This document shows positions 7,306-16,003 of a DNA stretch of 64,000 nt, piece by piece; position 1 is the stretch's first letter, and every line of letters starts with the position of its first letter. The DNA lies in assembly GCA_020638155.1 (NCBI GenBank), contig JACKJB010000001.1:1-64000 (forward strand), given 5' to 3'. The notes below the pieces were generated by a model that worked only from the letters and a program-made list of their open reading frames with translations, made no database searches and was not told the DNA's origin. This DNA is from Rhodospirillales bacterium (GTDB lineage: Bacteria; Pseudomonadota; Alphaproteobacteria; Micavibrionales; Micavibrionaceae). The translations under genes and the position numbers were made by a program.

Positions 7306-8610
7306 TTAAAACTCCGCGCTGGCTAAAATTTGTCCACCGGCTCCGCGCTGGATATGGAAGCGCCCGGAAGTCAGGCCGGAAAACAGGGCAATGTCCGCCC
7401 GGCCATGATCTTTATTGTTTTCGTGAATGGTGCCGATATGTGCGCTGGATTGTGCAAAGTCGGCGGTATAACCATCCGTGAAAGCAAGCGCCGCGGTCAC
7501 TTCATAGGAAGGTGCGGCGCGCATGTCCGGGTGATTTAAAACCACCTGCATATTGCTGCCGGAATTGGCAACCGCCACAAGGCCGGTTACGGGCCGCAGG
7601 AAGCGGTGAACCAATTTTGTTTCAAATCCTACGGGCCGCTGTTCAAAAGGCTTTTGAGTTGCCCCGATGGAAAACTGCAATTCGGCCAGGAAAAAGTCCT
7701 TGGTGGTAACAGCGCCGCAATCGACTTTGACCTCAATCTCAATGCCGTTACTGCAATCGCCCATGTCGGCAATCGAAAATTTAATCGTGTCGTTGGTATC
7801 ATTGGCGACCGTGACTGTATCGGTGTCAATATCGGTGGTTGAGGCGAAATCGTCCTCACTGTCCGCTTTCCGCACCGTGATAATGTAGTCCATTGTCGAG
7901 CCTACATCGTGATAGGCGCGCGCGGAAAAATGCGCAGCTTGATCTACAAAGGCCCGCGCGTCTTTGGATTCAATGCGGTGCCGGAAAAGAATAGCGCCGG
8001 AACCGGCAAGCGTCGCGTTTTCAACCATGCAGGCCGCGCCGGTTTGTGTAAGGCTGTAAGCGCCCGTAAATTGCCGGATAGTGCCATTTGAAACGGTACC
8101 CTCGGCAGTTACCGCCAGCAGATCAACTTCTCCATATTGCCACGTATTATCAAGCGAAACGCTGGCGCGGTGCGAAACCAAACAACCGCCGTTAATAATG
8201 GCGTTCACAAGGCCGGGATTAGGTGCGTTTGTAAGGTCGTCATAATCGCCGCTGGTTGCCACCGCCGCCAAATCTCCGGGCTGTACGGCGCTATCGGCAA
8301 GCGCGCCTTGTGCTGCTGATGCAAAGTCCGTGGTTTCCGCAAAAGCGGCGCTGCCTACGTCAGCCGGTTGCAAGGCGCTATCAGCCAGCGCGCCCTGTGC
8401 GGCGCTTGCAAAATCCTCAATAGCCGAGCCTGCCGCCGTTCCGGCGTCGGTAATATCTGAAAGCGTGTGCGTATGGTCGTCCGCAGACAAGCCCTCCCGT
8501 AAGCCGGTTACGGTTGTTTTGCGCGTGGCATTGTCCTGTACGACAGGCACAAGTTCGGTTCCGCCCAACGATTCCGCGTCAGGCAGTTCAGAGATTTTCT
8601 TTGTTGTCAT
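7306..8610 (-). CDS. Tail fibre protein with N-terminal repeats
   Basis: 434 residues. The N-terminus MTTKKISELPDAE resembles phage fibre proteins that attach to the tail tip. Residues 60-110 hold two copies of DFASAAQGALADSA followed by QPxD, typical of fibre shaft repeats. The C-terminal 300 residues are beta-rich with a carbohydrate-binding look (ITVRKADSEDDFAST, FFLAELQFSIGATQKPFEQR) but no catalytic motif. It starts 6 bases after the tail-tip gene and ends 4 bases before the tailspike, so all three form one transcription unit. Confidence 0.75.
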   Translation of the reverse strand: MTTKKISELPDAESLGGTELVPVVQDNATRKTTVTGLREGLSADDHTHTLSDITDAGTAAGSAIEDFASAAQGALADSALQPADVGSAAFAETTDFASAAQGALADSAVQPGDLAAVATSGDYDDLTNAPNPGLVNAIINGGCLVSHRASVSLDNTWQYGEVDLLAVTAEGTVSNGTIRQFTGAYSLTQTGAACMVENATLAGSGAILFRHRIESKDARAFVDQAAHFSARAYHDVGSTMDYIITVRKADSEDDFASTTDIDTDTVTVANDTNDTIKFSIADMGDCSNGIEIEVKVDCGAVTTKDFFLAELQFSIGATQKPFEQRPVGFETKLVHRFLRPVTGLVAVANSGSNMQVVLNHPDMRAAPSYEVTAALAFTDGYTADFAQSSAHIGTIHENNKDHGRADIALFSGLTSGRFHIQRGAGGQILASAEF

Positions 8611-8616
8611 GGCTTA

Positions 8617-10449
8617 TCACTCCAAGATTAAGGTAATGGCTTCATCACCGGTTGTTGTGGCCGAGGCGGGGCCGATAAAGTCAGATTTGTTCCCGTAACG
8701 GTCAACGGAGCGCACCCAATAATAGAGGGCCGTTTGTCCGGGCAAATTGCTACGGGTTACTTGATTGCCGACTACTTCCAAGACGCGCGAGGCTTCGCTT
8801 TCCGGGTCTTCGCTATCTGCGGTATGTTCCCAAAGTTCCACATAGCGCAAATCTTGATCCGTCACCGGATTCCACGAAACCACTATGTAATCGTCGCCCG
8901 CGCTGGCTTGTAAGTTTGTAGGGTTGGTCGGTGGTACCGATTGATTGTTTGGCGCAACAACCGCCGGGACACCATCGAAAGGCAGGAGATCTGACGACGA
9001 GAAGGCGTAAATGTCCGCCCCGTCTTCATCCAAGGTTAAATCAACGCCCATGTCTTCCGTCATAAGCCAGTTTGTGACTTGGCACGGCAAACCGGCCAGG
9101 CCCATGCGTGGCCAGTCAACTGCTATCGTGCTGCCTGCCGCCACCTGAAACCCGATCAAATTAGAAGGGAATACAATTTGTTTCTGTCGCCGGTTCTTTT
9201 CCAATGCAATCATGGCAATGCGCTGCGCCATGCTGTGAGATTGCGTATAAGGCAAATCCAGCGTGGCAGCGGCTTCCTCATCACCATCTTGAGCCACGTA
9301 AACGTCGCGCGTAACTTGCGGATAATCGGTCGGTTGCCATTCGTGATCCGGGGAAATGAAAGCGCCGCGGATTGTATTGACCAGCTTTCGTCTTGACCGG
9401 TGCGGCATAAACAGCAAAGGCTGGCGCGCGTGTTTCGGTTCAATCGTCATAACCGGCGCTTCATAGGCCCCGACCTTTAAGCGCCACTTCCCGCCCGTAT
9501 AGGTAAGGAAACCGGCGCAGCAAGTAAGCATGTCCTCCAAAATATCACGCGGTTTGCTGCCAAGATCGACAACGCCGTTACAGGTGTAACGCTTCTCGGT
9601 ACTGTCGAGCGTATCAACGTCTTCGTCGCAAATGTTAGCCGCGGCAATAAAGGAATCTGTGTCAATTTCATCAATCGTTGCGCCCAGCCCAAAACTGGCC
9701 ATGACGTAATCGAGAATGCAAAGCGCGGCATTATCCGACCACGCCGTTGTTTCTGTGCGTGGATCGTAAACCTTGCGGCCCTTAACCACGGCGGAGATAT
9801 TCGGCAGGCCCGCAGCATAGGCTTTCTCGTCATAGCGCAGCTGGGCGTGAATATATGTTAGGCCGCGGAGGCGGTGGCCTGCTGTCCATTTTCCATCCGA
9901 ATTATCGACAAGGACTTGATCGGCGGTTTGTGTATCCGTGCCGAGGTGTTTATAGACGCTGGCGAATACGTCCGAGCCTTGCTTATAAGGGTCTTCGGTG
10001 GCGTCGCCGTTTCCATCGAGCGCGACAGCATCTTCATTAAAATAAATGCTGTTAATAGCCTCAGATTCATGCGCGGCCAAAACAATGACCACATGCAAAA
10101 TGTCCAGTTTGTTACTGGAAACGCTAACCGGGCGGCTATGAATGAAAACAAGCGGCCCACTTACGCGGGTTTCACCGTAAACAATGCGGTGGCTTGTGAT
10201 AGGCTGGCGCACCATTTGAGTGCGTCCGCCGCCCTTAATATCTGCTGCCAGCGGGATAGGATCGAATTTCGGTTTATCCGGTTCCTTCCCAAAGATTTTT
10301 GAACCGGCATAGGATACGCCGAACGAAACAACCGCACCGGCAATACCGCCGACAATGACGCCAAACGTGCCGCCAATAGAGGCCGCGACAAAACTAGAGG
10401 TCAAACTTCCGGCAACACCCGCGGCAATAGGAACGATAAGCTGAGGCAT
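8617..10449 (-). CDS. Tail tip / host-specificity protein (J-like central hub)
   Basis: 610 residues. The start at 10449 is fixed by a TAATG overlap with the preceding gene. The N-terminus has glycine/alanine-rich hydrophobic segments (GVAGSLTSSFVAASIGGTFG, then a second to residue 55), as in many J-like proteins. The hub region follows (SHRIVYGETRVSGPLVFIHS), and residues 505-600 form a fibronectin type III domain (PTNLQASAGDDYIVVSWNPV). It is the baseplate hub that links the tail tube to the fibres encoded next. Confidence 0.8.
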   Translation of the reverse strand: MPQLIVPIAAGVAGSLTSSFVAASIGGTFGVIVGGIAGAVVSFGVSYAGSKIFGKEPDKPKFDPIPLAADIKGGGRTQMVRQPITSHRIVYGETRVSGPLVFIHSRPVSVSSNKLDILHVVIVLAAHESEAINSIYFNEDAVALDGNGDATEDPYKQGSDVFASVYKHLGTDTQTADQVLVDNSDGKWTAGHRLRGLTYIHAQLRYDEKAYAAGLPNISAVVKGRKVYDPRTETTAWSDNAALCILDYVMASFGLGATIDEIDTDSFIAAANICDEDVDTLDSTEKRYTCNGVVDLGSKPRDILEDMLTCCAGFLTYTGGKWRLKVGAYEAPVMTIEPKHARQPLLFMPHRSRRKLVNTIRGAFISPDHEWQPTDYPQVTRDVYVAQDGDEEAAATLDLPYTQSHSMAQRIAMIALEKNRRQKQIVFPSNLIGFQVAAGSTIAVDWPRMGLAGLPCQVTNWLMTEDMGVDLTLDEDGADIYAFSSSDLLPFDGVPAVVAPNNQSVPPTNPTNLQASAGDDYIVVSWNPVTDQDLRYVELWEHTADSEDPESEASRVLEVVGNQVTRSNLPGQTALYYWVRSVDRYGNKSDFIGPASATTTGDEAITLILE

Positions 10450-10874
10450 TATCCAATCCTCCACGCGCGCAATGTGTCCGAGACTTTTGAAACCGGGATT
10501 CCGTCAAGCTTCTCTTTGCCCGGTGCCAGCACGAGGTCGCCGCGGCAAATACCGAGCGTTTCACCATTGCCGTTATTAAAAAGGCAAACGTCGCCACGGC
10601 GGGCTATCAAAGGGTTGATTTCAGGGATGCCGTATTCTTCTGCTACGCTCTCGGCCAGTTTGCCGATACCGCCGTACCCCTTAATAATCTCGAAAGCTTC
10701 GGCGCGATCTTTGTAACCGCGGAACGGACTTGCCAAATCCGTGCCGGTGATCGCCTTAACGATATTGCAGGCAAAAAGGCAGCAATCGTTTTTGCCCCAT
10801 TCAAACGGTTCGTGTTGGACAGCTTCGAGCGCGGCGGCGAAAGCCTCCGGCCAGTTGTTTAATCTTTTCAGCAT
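10449..10874 (-). CDS. Tail assembly protein, DUF6950-like
   Basis: 141 residues with FEWGKNDCCLFACNIV near residue 24-39, a Cys in a context like NlpC/P60 cysteine peptidases, and RRGDVCLFNNGNG near residue 92. This layout (small NlpC-like protein directly before the tail-tip hub) is usual for DUF6950 proteins, which may trim peptidoglycan or help tail-tip assembly. The catalytic His is not obvious, so enzymatic activity is uncertain. Its stop overlaps the hub gene start (TAATG). Confidence 0.65.
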   Translation of the reverse strand: MLKRLNNWPEAFAAALEAVQHEPFEWGKNDCCLFACNIVKAITGTDLASPFRGYKDRAEAFEIIKGYGGIGKLAESVAEEYGIPEINPLIARRGDVCLFNNGNGETLGICRGDLVLAPGKEKLDGIPVSKVSDTLRAWRIG

Positions 10875-10877
10875 TTT

Positions 10878-11444
10878 TTAATCCCTCGTCCGACCCCATG
10901 GAATGTCGATCTCTTGCAGGGCAGGCACGTATTGGAGGCCCACATCACCCTCAAAGCGGGCTTGTTGGTCGGCGTCTGTGTAACGGCGTGTCCGCGCGCG
11001 CTCCAAATCGCGCAGGCGGTTTTCAACTTTCATTGTGATTGTGGCGGTCGGGCCTCCATCAATGATCTCGATGGTGTCCATACGACCGTCAAAGATAATG
11101 ATAGGGTCGGAGATAAGCTGAAAGTTTGCGTCGCGGAACCCGATATAAACCTTGGCGCGGCGTCCTTGGATCGGTTCGGCTGTAACCTCTGTCAAATCAT
11201 CTGCATCAACCCCGGCCAGCTGCAAACTCATACCGGCAGCGCGTAATTCCACGGTTTCCTCGATAGAAGAAACGCGCCCCAAATCGCCGGTGCCTTCCCA
11301 TGTTAGGCTGTTCCAGACCAGATTTCCCACGCCTGACCAGAGGCGCTTTGTGCCGGATACAAAATCCAGTTCGGCCAGCAGAATAGGCCGGGTCACTGGT
11401 TTTACTGTTTCAACCAGCGTTAATTCATCTAGCCGTAATGTCAT
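10878..11444 (-). CDS. Tail tip/baseplate protein (DUF2163-like)
   Basis: 188 residues and beta-rich. The N-terminus LAELDFVSGTKRLWSGVGNL and the middle IFDGRMDTIEIIDGGPTATI (describing deviation along the tail axis) are typical of baseplate hub proteins of alphaproteobacterial siphophages and gene transfer agents. The C-terminus carries ERARTRRYTDADQQ and ends at the conserved-looking IPWGRTRD. It overlaps the preceding gene by 4 bases (ATGA coupling). The exact family is not certain. Confidence 0.6.
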   Translation of the reverse strand: MTLRLDELTLVETVKPVTRPILLAELDFVSGTKRLWSGVGNLVWNSLTWEGTGDLGRVSSIEETVELRAAGMSLQLAGVDADDLTEVTAEPIQGRRAKVYIGFRDANFQLISDPIIIFDGRMDTIEIIDGGPTATITMKVENRLRDLERARTRRYTDADQQARFEGDVGLQYVPALQEIDIPWGRTRD

Positions 11445-12415
11445 GGCAGCACTTCCTCTAATCGGAGTTGGTAAAGTGAAATTTGAGGCCGGATTGTTGG
11501 GTTCTGGCCTGCTTCGTCATCGACAAGGCGCATAAGCACTTTGACGTTGCCGGTCGTTAGCGGTTGCTGGGCGACAAGCTCACGAATTTTTGGTGCGACG
11601 AGTGCCGCGGCGTATCCGTTAATGTTTGTGATCGGTTGCGAAAGGATGAGGTGCGACCGGCCAGGCGAAGGCGCTATCGCTTCTCCAAAAAATAAAACGT
11701 CCGGTACAAATGGCGCTAAACCGTCAATACTGATTTTGTTGAAAGCCGCGCCTATAAGCGTTGGCAGGCCTTCTCCTTCATAAAAGCCGCCGCCCACCTG
11801 TACGGGGATTTTTTCGACAGCCTCGGTGGTGAATGTAAAGCCTTCCTCAAGGCTAATTTCCATCGGCGCGCCGAAACTGGACTCTAAGCCAATGTCGTCT
11901 TGTTCGGTTATTAGCGGGATACCGACATTTTCACCGATCAAATCTTCTCCGGCTTCCGTCAAAAGCATGACTTCATCGGGAAAAACCAGAAACGCCTCTG
12001 GAAAATTGCCACTTAGGGGCAGATTTTCCTCTATGCCGAACGGGATAGGTTCCTCGGTCGTGAGCAACCCTTCCTCATTGGTCATGTCGTCAAAGTCGTA
12101 CCGATCATCAAAGAAGGTAAGGCCGATTTCATCGGCGTAATCGTCCATACTTTGCGTGACCGCGCGTGTTTTCATGCGCCGGAAGTCCGGCACCAGCAAA
12201 CTACCGACCGGCCCGCGCAATTCTGCCAGCAATGCCTCAAGCACAGCGGATTTTTCAGGCGGCAAGCGCAAATCCAGTGTCGCAACCCAGCGCGCACCGT
12301 CCCGCGTTAAAGCCTGCACCTGTCCGCTAAGGTCAGATACAGATTTTGACGTGCTGGGCCGGATGAAAAATGATTGCTGGGCCGGATAAATATTATCGGG
12401 CCAGTTTAGGGTCAT
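11441..12415 (-). CDS. Minor tail protein, long paralogue with acidic insert
   Basis: 324 residues. The N-terminal ~95 residues (PAQQSFFIRPSTSK, DGARWVATL, RGPVGSLLVPDFRR) and C-terminal ~95 residues (SPGRSHLILSQPI, LVDDEAGQNP, LRLEEVLP) align with the next gene upstream (12412-13014). Between them lies an extra block of about 120 residues (about 97-218), very acidic and quasi-repetitive (LTEAGEDLIGENVG, LITEQDDIG). The pair is an evident tandem duplication. The insert may form an added surface domain. Function beyond tail structure is unknown. Confidence 0.65.
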   Translation of the reverse strand: MTLNWPDNIYPAQQSFFIRPSTSKSVSDLSGQVQALTRDGARWVATLDLRLPPEKSAVLEALLAELRGPVGSLLVPDFRRMKTRAVTQSMDDYADEIGLTFFDDRYDFDDMTNEEGLLTTEEPIPFGIEENLPLSGNFPEAFLVFPDEVMLLTEAGEDLIGENVGIPLITEQDDIGLESSFGAPMEISLEEGFTFTTEAVEKIPVQVGGGFYEGEGLPTLIGAAFNKISIDGLAPFVPDVLFFGEAIAPSPGRSHLILSQPITNINGYAAALVAPKIRELVAQQPLTTGNVKVLMRLVDDEAGQNPTIRPQISLYQLRLEEVLP

Positions 12416-13014
12416 TGGTCGGGTAAAACTTCGATAAGCTGCAATTCAAAATTTGTTTGCAGGCGGTGGTCGGTTAAATTTTGCGCTTGGTTATCATCAA
12501 GCAGCTGCATTTTTACGCGGCAGTTGTCGGTTATAAGTGCGCCAACCGTTACAGGGTCGCGCAGAACGGGCGCGATTGGCACGGACGCCTCGCCCATGGA
12601 ATCTGCATCAATGTTTTGCACGACCATGTGGGCGCGTCCCTCGGAGGTTTGGATAAGATCACCGGCCAAGAGGACGCCCACCGCATCCGGTGTAAAACCG
12701 GACAGGGATAAGGTCGCGCCGGTGCCGCTATCCAGTTGCGGAGAACCGGCTAAAGACCCTTTGGCGCTTAAACGGCGAAAATCAGGCATAAAGACATTGC
12801 CGACCGGCCCATCCAAAGCAGCCAAAAAAGCGTCCATGCGCCGGGCGTCAACTTCCCCGCGCGTAAAGCTCATTTGTGCCACCCACCGCGCACCGTCTAA
12901 CTCCTGTACTTGAACGTGACCGGTCAAAGGACTTTCAAAACGGCGCGTGTTGGTTCTAATAAAAAAAGCCTGCTGGGCAGGCCGCAAATCCAAAGGCCAA
13001 ATTACATCAGTCAA
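12412..13014 (-). CDS. Minor tail protein, short paralogue
   Basis: 200 residues, the compact form of the paralogous pair. Shared marks are PAQQAFFIR, DGARWVAQM, GPVGNVFMPDFRR, EGRAHMVVQ and LIEVLP. The start is a TTG at 13014, chosen because GGGGAGG lies 6 bases upstream and no ATG fits; it overlaps the end of the tape-measure gene. The gene lies between the tape measure and the tail tip, so a distal tail or baseplate component is likely. Confidence 0.65.
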   Translation of the reverse strand: MTDVIWPLDLRPAQQAFFIRTNTRRFESPLTGHVQVQELDGARWVAQMSFTRGEVDARRMDAFLAALDGPVGNVFMPDFRRLSAKGSLAGSPQLDSGTGATLSLSGFTPDAVGVLLAGDLIQTSEGRAHMVVQNIDADSMGEASVPIAPVLRDPVTVGALITDNCRVKMQLLDDNQAQNLTDHRLQTNFELQLIEVLPDQ

Positions 13015-15322
13015 AGCGACCTCCCCGACGCTGGAAGGCGTCTATAACTTCTGATTTTGCGGTGGTGCTGCTTGCCCGGACGATTCCGGGTATGCGGGCG
13101 TTTAAGGCTCTGTCCACGGCCTTTTCTACCTGTGCGGCTGTTACGCCGGGTTCCTTGGCACCGCGGGCGTCCACATTAACCACGAATGTAGGCAGGCTAT
13201 TGCCGGTGGATTCCACTCCCAAATTGCCGGAAGGCAGGCGGCGCAGGGGTAAAATAGCCTCCGGCCCGGCCTCGCCCATAACGCCGACATTTTTTGACAG
13301 GGGAAAGAACGTCGGTTTATCTACCACACCGCCGCTTGCAAAGGCTTTTACCTTTGCGCCTTGGTTAAAGACATTTCCTTTTGCGCTGAATGAGAAAAGG
13401 CTTCCAAAATCAATGCTGCCGATAATGTTATTAAGGCCCTGAGCAAGAGGGCCGGTAATATTTTGCTGAACCAGCGCGCGGTTAATGTCCGCAACAATGG
13501 TATTGAGCAAGTCCCGAAACTCAAATTTACCGGTGCGGGCAAACTCGACGAAAGCGTCCTCGGCATTACGCAGGAAATTTAACGTCACGTCCTCCGCATG
13601 GCGCGCGGAATCTGTGGCTTGATCCGCATAATCACGCAAGGCGCGCTCAACACCATCAATCCAGCGCCGACTTGCTGCCAGCATACGGCGGCGGGCGTCT
13701 TCTTCTGCCACGGCCAACTGCTGCGCTGTGATTTTTTCCTCTTTCCGCAGCCGGATTAATTCCTCAATCTCTTTATTGTACTTGGCCTGCGCGCTCGCCT
13801 GTTCGTCTGTAAGATTGACAATATTCTCAATAAGCGCGGCCTCGCGTTCACGCTCCTTTCGCACTTCTTCGGCAGCTTCCCTTTCATCGAAAAGCGCACC
13901 GGCCAGGCGTTCAACTTCCATGCGTTGTGCTTCGGTAGCCTCTGCGGATAACCGGCGCGTGGCTTGGTCGATAAAGTTCTGGCGTTCGGTTTGACCTAAA
14001 GCCGTAATTTCATTTTTCAAACCCTGAATAATTGCATCGTTCGCAGCGCGCACACGCTCCCTTTTCAGGGCCTCCGCTTCGGCGCGCGCGGCAGCGGCGG
14101 CAGCGGCCTTATCGTCGGCTGTAGCCTGATTATTGGTAAGGGTTGTGCTTTCCTTTTGAAGCTCGTTATTTTCCCGCAGGGCTTTGTTTTGTTCGTCAAT
14201 TTCTACCGGGGAAAAAGGAATAGGCGTGTCAAGCGTGGGGCCTTGTCCATAAAAGCGTTCGAGATCTGTCACATTTTTAGAAAAGCCCAACTCCGGTATA
14301 TCGACGGTGTTACGTCCTTGCGCCCGGCGGATAAGATTTCCGAGGTCTTCGCCTAATTGTTCTGCGCCGGTTACAAACAGCTTGCGCGCATCATTCAGAA
14401 AACCGGCCGTCCTACCTAAAAGCTTGAGAAGCTCCGCCGTAAGCAAGCCTAAATCCCGAATAGCCTGTTTAAATTCAGGGTCTTTCAGAATGTCGCTTAA
14501 ATCGCCAAATTCATCGACAAAGCCCTCAATCAAACCGCGCTGGAAATTGGTTTTAATGACTTTAACAAGCGTATTGATCTGGTTTTCTGCCGTAATGGAT
14601 TTGTCGATAAATTCCTGCGAGAAGACCACGCCAAATTCGCGGGCATTGTCCCGCATTTCATCAATGGCGTCGTTGCCTTGATCCATAAATTGAAGAAATT
14701 GCTCTCCGGCTGTGCCGCCGAACACTTCATCCAAGACCCGAATTTTTTGGGCTTTGGTATCCAGCGTTTGAAAGCGGGATAAAACCTGAGAAAACAAGGC
14801 ATCGACATTATCAAGATTTTCGCGGAGATCGTCTTGACTAAGCCCCAAAGTGGCAAAGGCTTCTGCCGCCGACCCGCCGCCGGTCTTAACAAATTCATCG
14901 GCCCGCAATGCCAGTTCTTTAAGACCGTCCGCCAGCCCTTCCTGCTGTACCCCGAATTGCCGGGCGGCAAATTCAAGCTCTTGGAAAGTCTCCGCCGCAA
15001 CGCCCGCCCGGTTCGACATATCGCGGATATTCTTTGCGGTATCGACGGAGTTTTTCAAAAGAAGCCCCAACCCACCGGCACCGGCAGCGACAAACGCGGC
15101 AGCTTTCAAAAGCGTCATTTGCCGCGCCAGTGTTTGCGCCCGCTTTGTGAGTTCGCCAAGCCCTTTAGAGGCGTCCGATCCACCCTTTTTGATTTTCTTG
15201 AAAGCCTTGTCGCCTTCTTTTCCCACGTCAACAAAGGCAGCTTTGACTTTACCGTCTTCCTCAACTTCCAGACGGATGCTGAATGTTTGTGTGCGTTTAA
15301 CCATCTTCTTCGGGTCTTTCAT
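13007..15322 (-). CDS. Tail tape measure protein
   Basis: 771 residues. An N-terminal hydrophobic segment (LLKAAAFVAAGAGGLGLLLK, about 72-91) and long helical stretches follow the usual layout. Residues 395-560 form an Ala/Glu/Arg-rich coiled coil (RAEAEALKRERVRAANDAII). Near the C-terminus GVMGEAGPEAILPLRR is the hallmark of lambda-type tape measures. It sets tail length and is ejected with DNA. The order after the G/GT chaperone genes is canonical. An alternative start at 15304 exists but has no better ribosome site. Confidence 0.9.
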   Translation of the reverse strand: MKDPKKMVKRTQTFSIRLEVEEDGKVKAAFVDVGKEGDKAFKKIKKGGSDASKGLGELTKRAQTLARQMTLLKAAAFVAAGAGGLGLLLKNSVDTAKNIRDMSNRAGVAAETFQELEFAARQFGVQQEGLADGLKELALRADEFVKTGGGSAAEAFATLGLSQDDLRENLDNVDALFSQVLSRFQTLDTKAQKIRVLDEVFGGTAGEQFLQFMDQGNDAIDEMRDNAREFGVVFSQEFIDKSITAENQINTLVKVIKTNFQRGLIEGFVDEFGDLSDILKDPEFKQAIRDLGLLTAELLKLLGRTAGFLNDARKLFVTGAEQLGEDLGNLIRRAQGRNTVDIPELGFSKNVTDLERFYGQGPTLDTPIPFSPVEIDEQNKALRENNELQKESTTLTNNQATADDKAAAAAAARAEAEALKRERVRAANDAIIQGLKNEITALGQTERQNFIDQATRRLSAEATEAQRMEVERLAGALFDEREAAEEVRKEREREAALIENIVNLTDEQASAQAKYNKEIEELIRLRKEEKITAQQLAVAEEDARRRMLAASRRWIDGVERALRDYADQATDSARHAEDVTLNFLRNAEDAFVEFARTGKFEFRDLLNTIVADINRALVQQNITGPLAQGLNNIIGSIDFGSLFSFSAKGNVFNQGAKVKAFASGGVVDKPTFFPLSKNVGVMGEAGPEAILPLRRLPSGNLGVESTGNSLPTFVVNVDARGAKEPGVTAAQVEKAVDRALNARIPGIVRASSTTAKSEVIDAFQRRGGRFD

Positions 15323-16003
15323 TCATAAGCGGCACGATCACGGCTTCGGCCTCCTGCAAAAGCAAAGAGACTGACGCCACGTCATAACCGCGGATCGTTG
15401 CAATCGTTAAAGCTGTAGCCATGTCGATACCGAGGACGTGGCCGGAAGGGGCCAGGCGAAACTGGCCCAGCGACGCCATAAGAACGTCCCACGCCTCGTA
15501 TTCATGGTTATGGATTAGCTCATGGACTTTGTAAGGACACTCAGCGCAATCAAGCCCTAAGTTTTGGCAGCTTTTGCAGTAGTCCGGCCCGCCGCCTCTT
15601 TTGAAGTGCCACTGGCAGAGGGCCTTGATACGTTTTTTGAGGAATTGAGGATTAGCTGCTGTAGCGTAAATTCCTGATAAAAACGCTCACCGACCGGATA
15701 CAAATCCATAACGGCTTTGACATTCTCCGGCGTGGCCGGTGCCTCCTTGCCGTCCAGTTCCACGCCTTTCAGGGCCTTGATATGCCGGGTGGCGAGCTCA
15801 TAAATCAAATGCGCTTGATATAAACCGTCGCGCAAATCTTTACTAAGCTCGTCCGCCGCCTGTTCGATTTCTTTATCCGCAGCTTTGCGCGCGGCTGCTT
15901 GTGCCGTGAGCATACTTGCTGTGGTTAAAGGTTGAACCGTTACCGCAATGCCGTAAGGCAGTTCCAAGTCGTAAGGTTCGCTTTTAGGTGTAAGATTAAT
16001 CAT
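15297..16003 (-). CDS. Tail assembly chaperone GT fusion made by -1 frameshift
   Basis: Translation starts at 16003 as the G-like protein. At A AAA AAC (minus strand, 15638 to 15632) ribosomes can slip -1 after codon 124 and read a further 111 codons to a stop at 15297, giving about 235 residues. The extension begins RIKALCQWHFKRGGGPDYC and has CxxC...CxxC (DYCKSCQ, DCAECPY), a probable zinc knuckle, then a helical tail ending NERPEEDG. It has no start codon of its own upstream of an internal ATG at 15479, yet looks fully coding. The end overlaps the tape-measure start. This matches lambda gpG/gpGT. Confidence 0.85.
15557..16003 (-). CDS. Tail assembly chaperone, G-like zero-frame product
   Basis: 148 residues. 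The zero-frame product ends in a low-complexity Ser/Ala/Lys tail (SGTSKEAAGRTTAKAAKT), as expected where the frame mainly serves to host the slip. The helical body (AARKAADKEIEQAADELSKD) fits chaperones that coat the tape measure. The start overlaps the tail-tube stop (ATGA at 16000-16003), so translation is coupled to the tube gene. Confidence 0.85.
   Translation of the reverse strand: MINLTPKSEPYDLELPYGIAVTVQPLTTASMLTAQAAARKAADKEIEQAADELSKDLRDGLYQAHLIYELATRHIKALKGVELDGKEAPATPENVKAVMDLYPVGERFYQEFTLQQLILNSSKNVSRPSASGTSKEAAGRTTAKAAKT
15632..15638 (-). promoter_or_regulatory. Programmed -1 ribosomal frameshift site (A AAA AAC)
   Basis: The zero frame reads TCA AAA AAC GTA and the -1 frame continues CGT ATC AAG. 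A AAA AAC is the most efficient bacterial -1 slippery heptamer, and the shift joins two frames that both look coding. A GC-rich stretch about 50 bases downstream could stimulate it, but no clear pseudoknot was worked out. Confidence 0.85.

Noticed and set aside
15297..15479. A separate 60-residue gene starting at the ATG 15479
   Set aside because: The frame is open and looks coding for another 50 codons upstream, with a CxxC...CxxC motif, back to the A AAA AAC heptamer. It is better read as the end of the frameshifted GT product.
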